Assembly: GCA_900550375.1 (NCBI GenBank)
Contig: URRP01000025.1
Span: forward strand, 1 to 37,812
From: an uncultured Alistipes sp.
GTDB taxonomy: Bacteria; Bacteroidota; Bacteroidia; Bacteroidales; Rikenellaceae
Direction: 5' to 3'
Length of the DNA stretch: 37,812 nucleotides
Shown here: piece by piece, positions 1 through 6,260 of the stretch
Numbering within the stretch: the stretch's first letter is position 1
How the letters are laid out: every line of letters starts with the position of its first letter
Made by a program: the position numbers and the translations under genes
Notes under the pieces: model-generated
What the model was told of the DNA's origin: nothing
What the model saw: the letters and a program-made list of their open reading frames with translations, nothing else
Databases searched by the model: none

Positions 1-40
1 TTAAAATTATTAAATTATCTTAACTCTTTGTGCGGACTAA

Positions 41-363
41 GTTAGGAACTCCACTGAATCGTTGGAAGCCAAAGCGCAGCAGCTACTCAATGCGCTGGTG
101 GTTGGCTCGGTTCTGCCGATCCTCCGTCATCAGCATACAGCCGAAACTTACGTTTTGCTGCGCGGACGTATTGATGTGATATTCTACGGCGATTTGGGCG
201 CCGAGGTACTGCGTTTTGTATTGGATCCGAAAGGAGGCAATTATGGTGGTCACATTCCGAAGAATCAGCGGCATACACTGGAGATAAAAGAATCCTCGGT
301 CATTTTCGAAGTCAAAGACGGCCTTTCATGCCGCTTAAACCAGAGAATATGCTTTACTTATGA
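41..363 (+). pseudogene. Decayed WbuC-family cupin metalloprotein
   Basis: The readable protein matches the WbuC cupin family found in O-antigen and capsule loci. The core runs from KAQQLLNAL through RHQHTAETYVLLRG (metal-binding histidines), FVLDPKGGNYG, HIPKNQRHTLE and VIFEVKDG. Two lesions are visible. A TAA at 38-40 cuts the N-terminal part (the family normally has about 40 more residues before KAQQLLNAL, and no ATG is present in frame). Near 320 one base appears to be missing: the shifted frame from about 321 reads PFMPLKPENMLYL then TGA at 361-363, a typical family C terminus, whereas the unshifted frame runs on to 427 with unrelated residues. In the shifted frame the stop overlaps the ATG of the next gene (ATGA at 360-363), as in translationally coupled genes. 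The fold call is strong; pseudogene status assumes no sequencing error. Confidence 0.72.
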
Positions 364-1508
364 ATCTTTCAGGGAAGCTTCTTATCATCCTGCTGCGCGC
401 GGGAATGCAAATCGAGCAAGTCAATAACAAGTATGTTGCCGGCTTGTCTGTTGTACAAAAGATTTCGCTAGACAAGGCTCACGCCGAACAGATATGGAAT
501 GCAGTCTACCGGCTCTCCGCAAAGCAGGGGATATTGGCCATCACATGGGATGGATTGCAACGACTGATTGAGGCAGGAGCGATCCCTACCGAATGTCTGC
601 CGCGGCGGGCACTGAAGTTGCAGTGGTGCTACAATGTCGAGCAAATCGAACGTATGTATGTGAAGCAACGCAAGGTCATTACTGAGCTTTCTTCGTACTT
701 TACAGAACACGGTATTCGTATGATGCTTCTGAAGGGTTACGGATTGAGCCTCTGTTATCCCGTGCCCCAACACCGGCCCTACGGCGATATAGATATCTGG
801 CTCTACGGAAGGCAAAAGGAAGCTGATGCCCTGCTCCGCAGGGAACGCGGAATAGCCGTCGACGAAGACAAGCACCACCATACGGTATTCCATCTAAATG
901 GAGTAATGGTCGAGAACCACTACGATTTCCTGAACGTCCATTCCCACCGTTCGAATCGGGAGATCGACCGCCTGCTGAAACATTACGCCGAGTCGGAGTC
1001 CGGCGAAACGATCTACCTCGACGGAACGCCGATCCGCCTCCCCTGCGCTGACTTCAATGCGCTGTTTCTGTTGCGTCATGCCGCGGTGCATTTCGCAGCC
1101 ATCGAAATCGGACTGCGCCACGTGGCGGATTGGGCGATGTTCGTCGGGCGTTATTACGACCAGATCGATTGGAGTGCATTGGAGCGTACGGCGAAATTCC
1201 AGAATATGGACCGGTCCCTGCACTGTCTGAATGCCATCTCCATCGACTTTCTGGGACTCGATGCCGCCAAAATACCGCCGTTCAAACGAGACGAAGCATT
1301 GGAGAGACGGGTGCTGAACGAGATCATTGCACCCGAATTCTCGGTACAAGCACCGAAAGGCGGCGGACTCGCCGAAGCGCTGATGTTCAAGACCCGCCGC
1401 TGGTGGGCCAACCGCTGGAAACACCGCATCGTCTACCGAGAAGGGCTCATAAGAACATTTCTTGTACAGATTCAGAGCCATCTACTCAAACCAAAGTCGC
1501 TGAAATAA
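360..1508 (+). CDS. Nucleotidyltransferase family protein (NTP_transf_5 type)
   Basis: This 382-residue protein resembles the uncharacterised nucleotidyltransferase family often found in Bacteroidota capsule and exopolysaccharide loci. The signature is MLLKGYGLSLCYP followed by RPYGDIDIWL; Gly142-Asp143-Ile-Asp145 is the GDxD metal-binding pair expected of a pol-beta-like nucleotidyltransferase. A second conserved stretch is VENHYDFLNVHSHR, and FLLRHAAVHF follows near residue 240. There is no signal peptide, so it should be cytoplasmic; its substrate is unknown. The ATG at 360 overlaps the ancestral stop of the WbuC remnant, which supports this start and places it last in a polysaccharide operon entering from the left. 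Two hairpins follow the stop. The family call is good; the role in polysaccharide synthesis rests on context. Confidence 0.75.
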   Translation: MNLSGKLLIILLRAGMQIEQVNNKYVAGLSVVQKISLDKAHAEQIWNAVYRLSAKQGILAITWDGLQRLIEAGAIPTECLPRRALKLQWCYNVEQIERMYVKQRKVITELSSYFTEHGIRMMLLKGYGLSLCYPVPQHRPYGDIDIWLYGRQKEADALLRRERGIAVDEDKHHHTVFHLNGVMVENHYDFLNVHSHRSNREIDRLLKHYAESESGETIYLDGTPIRLPCADFNALFLLRHAAVHFAAIEIGLRHVADWAMFVGRYYDQIDWSALERTAKFQNMDRSLHCLNAISIDFLGLDAAKIPPFKRDEALERRVLNEIIAPEFSVQAPKGGGLAEALMFKTRRWWANRWKHRIVYREGLIRTFLVQIQSHLLKPKSLK

Positions 1509-1561
1509 CCTCCGATTGGAATTGGATACCAGACTGCCGTCTGATTCCTCATAAAAAAGCC

Positions 1562-1598
1562 CCCCGTTACTGATGACCGTAACAGGGGTGAATTACTT
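1562..1598 (+). terminator. Hairpin after NTP_transf_5 gene
   Basis: CCCCGTTAC (1562-1570) pairs with GTAACaGGGG (1579-1588) across an 8-nt loop, with one bulged A. A T-rich stretch (ATTACTTTTATT) follows. It lies 54 nt after the stop of the upstream gene. The arms are preceded by an A-run, so it could also act on the minus strand. Confidence 0.6.
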
Positions 1599-1703
1599 TT
1601 ATTCAATCGACGTAGAAACATTTTTCGGCGCGGGATCAGGCATATCATCATTCTATGAAATATAGACGCTGATCTAAAATTTCTGGTTGCTTACTTGAAT
1701 CAT

Positions 1704-1734
1704 AGCCCGCTGTCGTTTGGCTGCGGGCTTTTTT
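1704..1734 (+). terminator. Strong intrinsic terminator
   Basis: AGCCCGC (1704-1710) pairs with GCGGGCT (1723-1729) around a 12-nt loop, followed by an uninterrupted T run to 1734. This is a textbook plus-strand terminator and the second one after the polysaccharide-type gene. The 115 nt between the two hairpins show no gene. Confidence 0.75.
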
Positions 1735-1769
1735 ATGTACTTCGCCCTCTGTATACCCTGCATCGGATT

Positions 1770-2051
1770 TTAAATCCGATCACCAAGTCGTATAGCATAC
1801 TTGCAGGTTAAAAAAGGTGAAACAAAGTAAAATACATACTCTTTGATTTTGGCGGTTATCTGAAACTGAATATCACCCCTGTCGGGGCAGTCATCCGTTA
1901 CCTTTTGCGCTTCCGCATCCCAGTATTCACGGGATACTGACACGCCCAAGCCAACCGATTTCTTGCGGTTATCATGGAAGAAAAGCAGGCATAAAGGGCT
2001 GGTGTTGTTCTTATAGATTACGTCCTTGCGGAGTATTACTCTGAAAGTCAT
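1770..2051 (-). pseudogene. N-terminal stub of a tyrosine recombinase (integrase)
   Basis: The first 70 or so of 93 residues look like the arm-DNA-binding domain of Bacteroidota tyrosine recombinases: MTFRVILRKD, then NNTSPLCLLF, RKKSVGLGVSVSREYWD and AEAQKVTDDCPD. Full-length relatives are about 400 residues and carry the R-H-R-Y catalytic domain; none of that is present, and the last 20 residues look unrelated. The gene starts 166 nt beyond the 3' end of tRNA-Gly and reads away from it, the usual arrangement for an element integrated into a tRNA. I read it as the scar of a truncated integrative element. An alternative is a short excisionase-like protein, but the YWD motif argues for the recombinase arm domain. 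Confidence 0.65.
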
Positions 2052-2138
2052 TGTTTTGCATCGTTAGATGCAGGAGGGAAAACACATTTCCAATGGAGAG
2101 TTTAATGGAGAGGCAATGGGGAGGCAGAGCCGTGAAAA

Positions 2139-2163
2139 GGCTGTTTCAGCCCTCTTTTTTACC
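2139..2163 (+). terminator. Small hairpin with T run
   Basis: GGCTG (2139-2143) pairs with CAGCC (2147-2151) over a TTT loop and is followed by CTC and a T run. No plus-strand gene precedes it directly, so it may be a relic of the integrated element. The 125 nt between the recombinase stub and the tRNA-side terminator hold nothing else I can identify. Confidence 0.35.
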
Positions 2164-2170
2164 ATGTGTA

Positions 2171-2212
2171 AACAAAAAAATCAGCAACCTCGTTTCTGTA
2201 AGTTGCTGATTT
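2171..2212 (-). terminator. Terminator of tRNA-Gly
   Basis: AAATCAGCAAC (2178-2188) pairs perfectly with GTTGCTGATTT (2202-2212). Read on the minus strand, the hairpin begins just after the tRNA 3' end and is followed by a U run (complement of the A run at 2174-2180). Confidence 0.75.
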
Positions 2213-2216
2213 TCAG

Positions 2217-2289
2217 AGCGGAAAACGGGACTCGGACCCGCGACCTCAACCTTGGCAAGGTTGCGCTCTACCAACTGAGCTATTTCCGC
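2217..2289 (-). tRNA. tRNA-Gly (GCC)
   Basis: On the minus strand the acceptor stem GCGGAAA (2289-2283) pairs with TTTCCGC (2224-2218), with U as discriminator base. The D-arm AGCTCAGTTGGTAGAGC is canonical. The anticodon stem-loop CAACC-TTGCCAA-GGTTG gives anticodon GCC, glycine. The T-arm is GCGGG-TCCGAGT-CCCGT, with TCC in place of the usual TTC. CCA is not encoded. The 3' end faces the recombinase stub, so this tRNA is the probable attachment site of the island to the left. Confidence 0.95.
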
Positions 2290-2328
2290 AATCAATCTGT
2301 AGCGCTATCCTTTTCGGGATTGCGTTTG

Positions 2329-2359
2329 CAAAGGTAGACAAAAAAAACGTATTTCCAAA
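2329..2359 (-). promoter_or_regulatory. Promoter of tRNA-Gly
   Basis: On the minus strand TTTG (2359-2356) lies 19 nt upstream of TACCTTTG (2336-2329), a perfect match to the Bacteroidota TTTG/TAnnTTTG consensus. The tRNA begins 39 nt further on. Confidence 0.75.
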
Positions 2360-2381
2360 TTCAAGGTGGATGAAGTTTCGG

Positions 2382-2469
2382 CTTTTCGTACTTTGGCTGC
2401 GCCGTAGATACTCCGTCTCGGCAGAATCAAACTGACGTTTGCTGCTGCGCTCGACTTTTCGTATCTTTG
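2382..2469 (+). repeat. Dispersed promoter-bearing repeat, copy A
   Basis: This stretch aligns with 9936-10024 and, in its right half, with 17640-17760. Shared blocks in order are CTTTTCGTA..TTTGGCTGC, GCCG.AGATAC, CGTCTCGGCAGAA, an inverted repeat CAAAC-nnnn-GTTTG, TGCGCTCGAC and a terminal TATCTTTG. The right end acts as the promoter of the acyl-CoA reductase gene. It has no coding potential. Confidence 0.7.
2438..2469 (+). promoter_or_regulatory. Promoter of acyl-CoA reductase gene
   Basis: TTTG (2438-2441), 20 nt, then TATCTTTG (2462-2469). The proposed ATG is at 2476, only 6 nt after the -7 box, so the transcript would have almost no leader. The TTTG is the right arm of the CAAAC/GTTTG inverted repeat of the dispersed repeat. 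Confidence 0.7.
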
Positions 2470-2475
2470 TCCCGT

Positions 2476-3453
2476 ATGAACCGCATGGTCGACATATTCG
2501 TAACATTGGGACGGCAGCTGGAGGATTTCGGGAGGACTTCGGCTACGGCGGAGGTCGTTCGCCGCGCGGCAGACGAGAATCCGTGGTTTCTGCCGCAGGA
2601 GATCGTTCGATCCGTAGATTCGATCCGAGACGAGATGCTCGAACCGCAGCAGCTCGAGAGGTGGGCGAGTGGATATCCTCCGAATCGGACGCCGAAGCGG
2701 GTGCTGGTGGTCATGGCAGGAAACATTCCGCTGGTCGGCTTTTTCGATCTGCTGTGTGTACTTATGAGCGGACATGAATGTCGGGTCAAAACTTCAAGTA
2801 AAGATGCAGTTCTAATTGGATATATAATTGATCTGCTGAAATCTATAGATTCTAATATTCCGATCCGTTTATCAGGATTGGATAGCTCTCCAGATGCGGT
2901 TATCGCGACCGGAAGCGATAATTCGAACCGCTATTTCCGAATGTTGTTCGAGGGGATTCCGTCGCTGCTGCGGGGAAGCCGGCAATCGGTCGCCGTGTTG
3001 TCGGGCAGGGAAACCGCAAAGGATCTGAGCGGGCTGGAGGAGGATATTTTCGCCTATTCGGGACTGGGGTGCCGCAATGTGTCGTTGCTGTTTCTGCCTC
3101 GCGGGTATGTGCCGGAACTGCATTGTACGGCACTTAATGAGAAATATCGTCGTAATTATCTTCAGCAAAGGGCCGTCCTGCGTATGCAGCGAGTGCCGTT
3201 TATCGATCTGGATGGGGCGGTGATGTGTGAAGAACGGTCGTTCCCGACGGCGCTCAGCCGTATTCACTATACGTTTTATGATTCGCCGTCTGAGGCGGAA
3301 GAGTGGCTGTCGGCGCACGACGGTCAGTTGCAGTGCGTTGTCTCACAATGTGTGCGGCACTCGCGGCTCGTCGCGTTCGGGCAGGCGCAGCATCCTCAGC
3401 TGACCGATTATGCCGACGACGTGGATACGATGCGGTTTCTCGGTTCGATCTGA
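2476..3453 (+). CDS. LuxC-type acyl-CoA reductase
   Basis: The 325-residue protein belongs to the LuxC-like acyl-CoA reductase family (NADPH-dependent reduction of acyl-CoA to aldehyde, aldehyde dehydrogenase fold). Diagnostic stretches are VLVVMAGNIPLVGFFDLL, where the nucleotide-binding fold begins, GHECRVKTSSKD, and FAYSGLGCRNVSLLF, whose Cys is the likely acyl-carrying nucleophile. The C terminus TDYADDVDTMRFL is also family-typical. No signal peptide is present. ATG 2476 is chosen because it follows the -7 box directly; ATG 2485 is an alternative. Codon use turns more AT-rich around 2780-2880 than in the rest of the gene. In Bacteroidota these single-domain reductases have no firmly known substrate, so only the chemistry is claimed. 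Confidence 0.8.
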   Translation: MNRMVDIFVTLGRQLEDFGRTSATAEVVRRAADENPWFLPQEIVRSVDSIRDEMLEPQQLERWASGYPPNRTPKRVLVVMAGNIPLVGFFDLLCVLMSGHECRVKTSSKDAVLIGYIIDLLKSIDSNIPIRLSGLDSSPDAVIATGSDNSNRYFRMLFEGIPSLLRGSRQSVAVLSGRETAKDLSGLEEDIFAYSGLGCRNVSLLFLPRGYVPELHCTALNEKYRRNYLQQRAVLRMQRVPFIDLDGAVMCEERSFPTALSRIHYTFYDSPSEAEEWLSAHDGQLQCVVSQCVRHSRLVAFGQAQHPQLTDYADDVDTMRFLGSI

Positions 3454-3476
3454 TTTGAAAAAACGCATCGGGAAAG

Positions 3477-3506
3477 TTGTGTGTCCCGGATTTTTATCTA
3501 TCTTTG
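3477..3506 (+). promoter_or_regulatory. Promoter of pRiA4b-like/miaA unit
   Basis: GTTG (TTG at 3477-3479), 19 nt, then TATCTTTG (3499-3506). The first ATG used (3598) is about 90 nt downstream, giving a sizeable 5' leader for the two-gene unit. Confidence 0.7.
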
Positions 3507-3597
3507 TAAAGGACAAGTCTGTATTTTGGACAAGTTGTGCCGCGCTCAATCGAATCGTTCGGTTGCATCCGGCTGGTGTTATAAAGATTCTGAAAGT

Positions 3598-4092
3598 ATG
3601 TCGATGGTATTCAAATTCCGTATGTTGAGCGACGAGAACGACAATTTCGTGCGCGATCTCGAAGTACCTTATGATATGACGTTGCAGGACTTCCACGAAT
3701 TCCTCGTGCGGATTCTCGGATATGAGGAGTGCATGGCGTCGTTTTTCACGGCAGACGGGGAGTGGGAGCAGTTGCAGGAGTATACACTGCTCGATATGGG
3801 AGATCCCGAGTGTATGCTGATGGATAGCGTGACGCTCAGACAACTGCTTCACCATAATAGAGAAAGACTGATCTACCTCTTCGATCAGTTGAACAACCGA
3901 GCGCTCTTCCTCGAATTGACCGAGGCGAAGAAAGCCGATGCCGCGATGGAGTATCCGCGCGTGGCATTCGAACACGCTCCGGCACCCGATCAATATGATC
4001 CTGCAGCGAACGAAGACGACGGTTCGATCTTCGAACAGATGATGGACGATTTCTGTGAGTTCGACGGCGACGAGAGCTGCGACGATGAATAG
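3598..4092 (+). CDS. pRiA4b ORF-3-like (IS1096 TnpR passenger-type) protein
   Basis: This 164-residue acidic protein resembles the plasmid pRiA4b ORF-3-like family. It starts MSMVFKFRMLSDENDNFVRDLEVPYDMTL, the usual strand-rich opening, followed by LQDFHEFLVRILGY and a run of hydrophobic/acidic alternation (YTLLDMGDPE). The C-terminal 50 residues are low-complexity and very acidic, ending DGDESCDDE. Although the family is named for a transposon passenger gene, chromosomal members in Bacteroidota are ordinary housekeeping neighbours and no transposon is seen here. Its stop overlaps the miaA start by 8 nt, so the two are probably translated together. ATG 3598 follows the leader; ATG 3604 is an alternative. 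The biochemical role is unknown. Confidence 0.7.
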   Translation: MSMVFKFRMLSDENDNFVRDLEVPYDMTLQDFHEFLVRILGYEECMASFFTADGEWEQLQEYTLLDMGDPECMLMDSVTLRQLLHHNRERLIYLFDQLNNRALFLELTEAKKADAAMEYPRVAFEHAPAPDQYDPAANEDDGSIFEQMMDDFCEFDGDESCDDE

Positions 4093-5002
4093 ATCGCAGC
4101 TGATTGTGATTGTCGGGCCTACCGGAGCGGGGAAGACGGATCTGAGCATCCGTGTCGCCGGTCATTATGGCGCACCGATCCTTTCGACCGACTCCCGTCA
4201 GATTTACCGAGGCTTGCCGATCGGCACGGCGCAACCTTCCGAGGATCAACTCCATACTATTGAACATCATTTTATTGCATCGCATAACATAACGCAGGAG
4301 TTTAACTGCGGTGCATTCGAAACGGCCGCTTTGACGCTGCTTGAAACGCTTTTTCAGACAAGGCGGCGCGTAGTTGCCGTGGGCGGTTCAGGACTTTATG
4401 TCCAGGCCTTGTGCGAAGGGATGGACGATCTGCCGCAGGCCGATGAAGCGCTTCGCCGGGAACTGATGCGGCAATTGGAGGCCGAAGGAGTGGACGCGCT
4501 GGCCGAACGGCTGAGGAAGCTCGATCCGGTTTATTTCGAGGAGGTAGACCGGCAAAATCCTGTGCGGGTGCTGCGCGCCGTAGAAGTATGCCTGCAAACG
4601 GGCAAACCGTTTTCATTGCAGCGTACCGGAGTGCGCAAGCAACGGCCGTTCGAGATCGTGAAGATCGGCGTGACGCTTCCCCGTGAGGAGTTGTATGCCC
4701 GTATCGACCGGCGGGTCGATGCCATGATGGCGGCAGGGCTGGAGGAGGAAGCACGGCGGATGCTGCCGTACCGGCACCTCAATGCGCTGCAAACGGTAGG
4801 GTATAAGGAACTCTTCGACTATTTCGACGGGCAGATCACGCGGGACGAAGCGGTGTCGCTGATAAAGCGCAATTCACGCCGATACGCCAAACGGCAGCTC
4901 ACATGGTTCCGCCGCGATGCGGGGATTCGCTGGTTCTCACCGTTCGATGCGGAGGCCGTCATCGCATGGATCGACGCCCAAAGCTGCACGGGGCAGCACT
5001 AA
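4085..5002 (+). CDS. miaA: tRNA dimethylallyltransferase MiaA
   Basis: MiaA transfers a dimethylallyl group to N6 of A37 in tRNAs reading UNN codons. The 305-residue protein has the P-loop GPTGAGKT (residues 11-18), the DSRQIYRGLPIGTAQP substrate motif, the VVAVGGSGLYVQAL segment, the NPVRVLRAVEV segment and the C-terminal YAKRQLTWFRR motif. Length is normal. The start at 4085 overlaps the preceding stop by 8 nt. The last 66 nt overlap, tail to tail, the 3' end of the C1B peptidase gene on the other strand, and no terminator separates the two. Confidence 0.95.
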   Translation: MNRSQLIVIVGPTGAGKTDLSIRVAGHYGAPILSTDSRQIYRGLPIGTAQPSEDQLHTIEHHFIASHNITQEFNCGAFETAALTLLETLFQTRRRVVAVGGSGLYVQALCEGMDDLPQADEALRRELMRQLEAEGVDALAERLRKLDPVYFEEVDRQNPVRVLRAVEVCLQTGKPFSLQRTGVRKQRPFEIVKIGVTLPREELYARIDRRVDAMMAAGLEEEARRMLPYRHLNALQTVGYKELFDYFDGQITRDEAVSLIKRNSRRYAKRQLTWFRRDAGIRWFSPFDAEAVIAWIDAQSCTGQH

Positions 5003-6064
5003 CTCAACGGTTTTGCCTGCGACATAGGCGGACGACGCATACCAGTATCCTTTTCGTCCGGCACGTTCTCCCCACGAATTTTTCACCTTGTAGTACCTGT
5101 TTCCATGCGAATCGACTGCCGTGCCGACGATGTGCATGATATGGTCGTCGGTCGTAGCCTGCGTATCGAACATCTGCTGACGAAGTTGCTGATCTACGTC
5201 GATCTCCCGAGCGGGAAGTGCGATCCGCCCCTCCTGCTGCGGCAGAACGGCCAATCCTGCCCGCCGGCCGAAACCGCGCTCCGAGACATCGGCGTCCCAC
5301 GCCGCCGTATAACCGGCCCTGAGGGCGCGATCGAGCAGCTGCATCAACGAGTCGAGCGGAATATTGACCGTCGCGTGCGCCGCCCAGTTGTCGGGGATCT
5401 CCAGCACGAACGGTTCGAAGAAAGGGTGGTGCGTGAATGAAGTCAGCGCGATGTAGTCGTCCGGCCGGAAGCCGAGTGCTGCGGCGTAGGAGAGCGGGGT
5501 ATAGACCGCACCGTCGACTTCGAACCGGTCGGGACGGACACCCATCTGCCGGTCGAGTTCCTCGTCGATCAGCCGTTGCCAATTTCCCGTTTCATAGAGT
5601 CTTTTTCCGACGATCTTTTTCGCCAGCCGTTTCATCGCTTTGGCCAGCGAAGCATGGGAATAGGCGCCGTCGGCAGCTCCGCCTTCGTAGAGAGGCTGGG
5701 GTACGATGCCGTAACGACCCACCAGATGCAATACGTCCTGAATTTCACCGCCCTGATCGAAGGAGACGTTCCCCCGCGTGCGGACATACTTGACCGCTTT
5801 TTCGAAATAGGCGTGGCGGACGACCCACATCTCCGAAAGATCGAGCGTACACCGCCGCGTGCGGATCGCTTCGCTCTCGAGGAGCGACACTCCGCCGAAA
5901 GCCCAGCAGGTTCCCGATTTCGCTTGGTTCCGAATCGGAGTCACAGGGGCTGCTGCGATATCTTTGAGCGTGTATCGCGCGGAGTGCGTGATCGGTTGTG
6001 ACGAATTACGGCCGCAGCCGGTCAGCAATATGAGGAAAAGCGAATAGAGGAGTGCCCGTTTCAT
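4937..6064 (-). CDS. C1B cysteine peptidase (bleomycin hydrolase-like) lipoprotein
   Basis: The 375-residue protein is a papain-fold peptidase of the C1B (PepC/bleomycin hydrolase) type. Catalytic residues are visible: NQAKSGTCWAF with Cys53, DHIMHIVGT with His308 as the likely catalytic His, and VKNSWGE with Asn329. The N terminus MKRALLYSLFLILLTGC is a lipoprotein signal, so the enzyme should be membrane-anchored outside the cytoplasm, unlike classic cytosolic PepC. It is also shorter than PepC (about 450). ATG 6064 is chosen because it gives the lipobox at Cys17; the ATG at 6088 only adds a non-signal leader. The family-like end is VELVLPRAAL; the final 13 residues are encoded opposite miaA and may be a read-through extension. 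Likely role: peptide trimming in the periplasm. Confidence 0.82.
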   Translation of the reverse strand: MKRALLYSLFLILLTGCGRNSSQPITHSARYTLKDIAAAPVTPIRNQAKSGTCWAFGGVSLLESEAIRTRRCTLDLSEMWVVRHAYFEKAVKYVRTRGNVSFDQGGEIQDVLHLVGRYGIVPQPLYEGGAADGAYSHASLAKAMKRLAKKIVGKRLYETGNWQRLIDEELDRQMGVRPDRFEVDGAVYTPLSYAAALGFRPDDYIALTSFTHHPFFEPFVLEIPDNWAAHATVNIPLDSLMQLLDRALRAGYTAAWDADVSERGFGRRAGLAVLPQQEGRIALPAREIDVDQQLRQQMFDTQATTDDHIMHIVGTAVDSHGNRYYKVKNSWGERAGRKGYWYASSAYVAGKTVELVLPRAALGVDPCDDGLRIER

Positions 6065-6174
6065 GATCCGAAGATAGTTATGGAACAAAGGTAACTCTTT
6101 TTGCGCAAAAACGGTCCCTTTTCGGATTCACCCCAGTCTATCGGCGGATTCATCGTCGCCCTCCGAACGAAAAC

Positions 6175-6216
6175 GGAGCGACCTCCTCCCGGAAATCCGG
6201 CAGAGGAAATCGCTCC
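6175..6216 (-). terminator. Terminator of the Ig-lipoprotein pair
   Basis: GGAGCGA (6175-6181) pairs with TCGCTCC (6210-6216), and an inner stem involves the CCTC/GAGG and CCGGA/TCCGG segments. On the minus strand it is followed by GTTTTCGTT. It lies 45 nt past the stop of the downstream lipoprotein. Confidence 0.65.
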
Positions 6217-6260
6217 TGAAATCGATTTACGTCAAGATCGGCTGCGCAAAGCGCCCGAAA

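Noticed and set aside
2068..2337. Plus-strand 89-codon open frame across tRNA-Gly
   Set aside because: It reads antisense through the tRNA gene and its terminator hairpin, and has no family resemblance.
3598..4092. Transposon passenger gene marking an insertion sequence
   Set aside because: The family name refers to IS1096, but there is no transposase or terminal repeat here, and the gene is coupled to miaA like a chromosomal gene.
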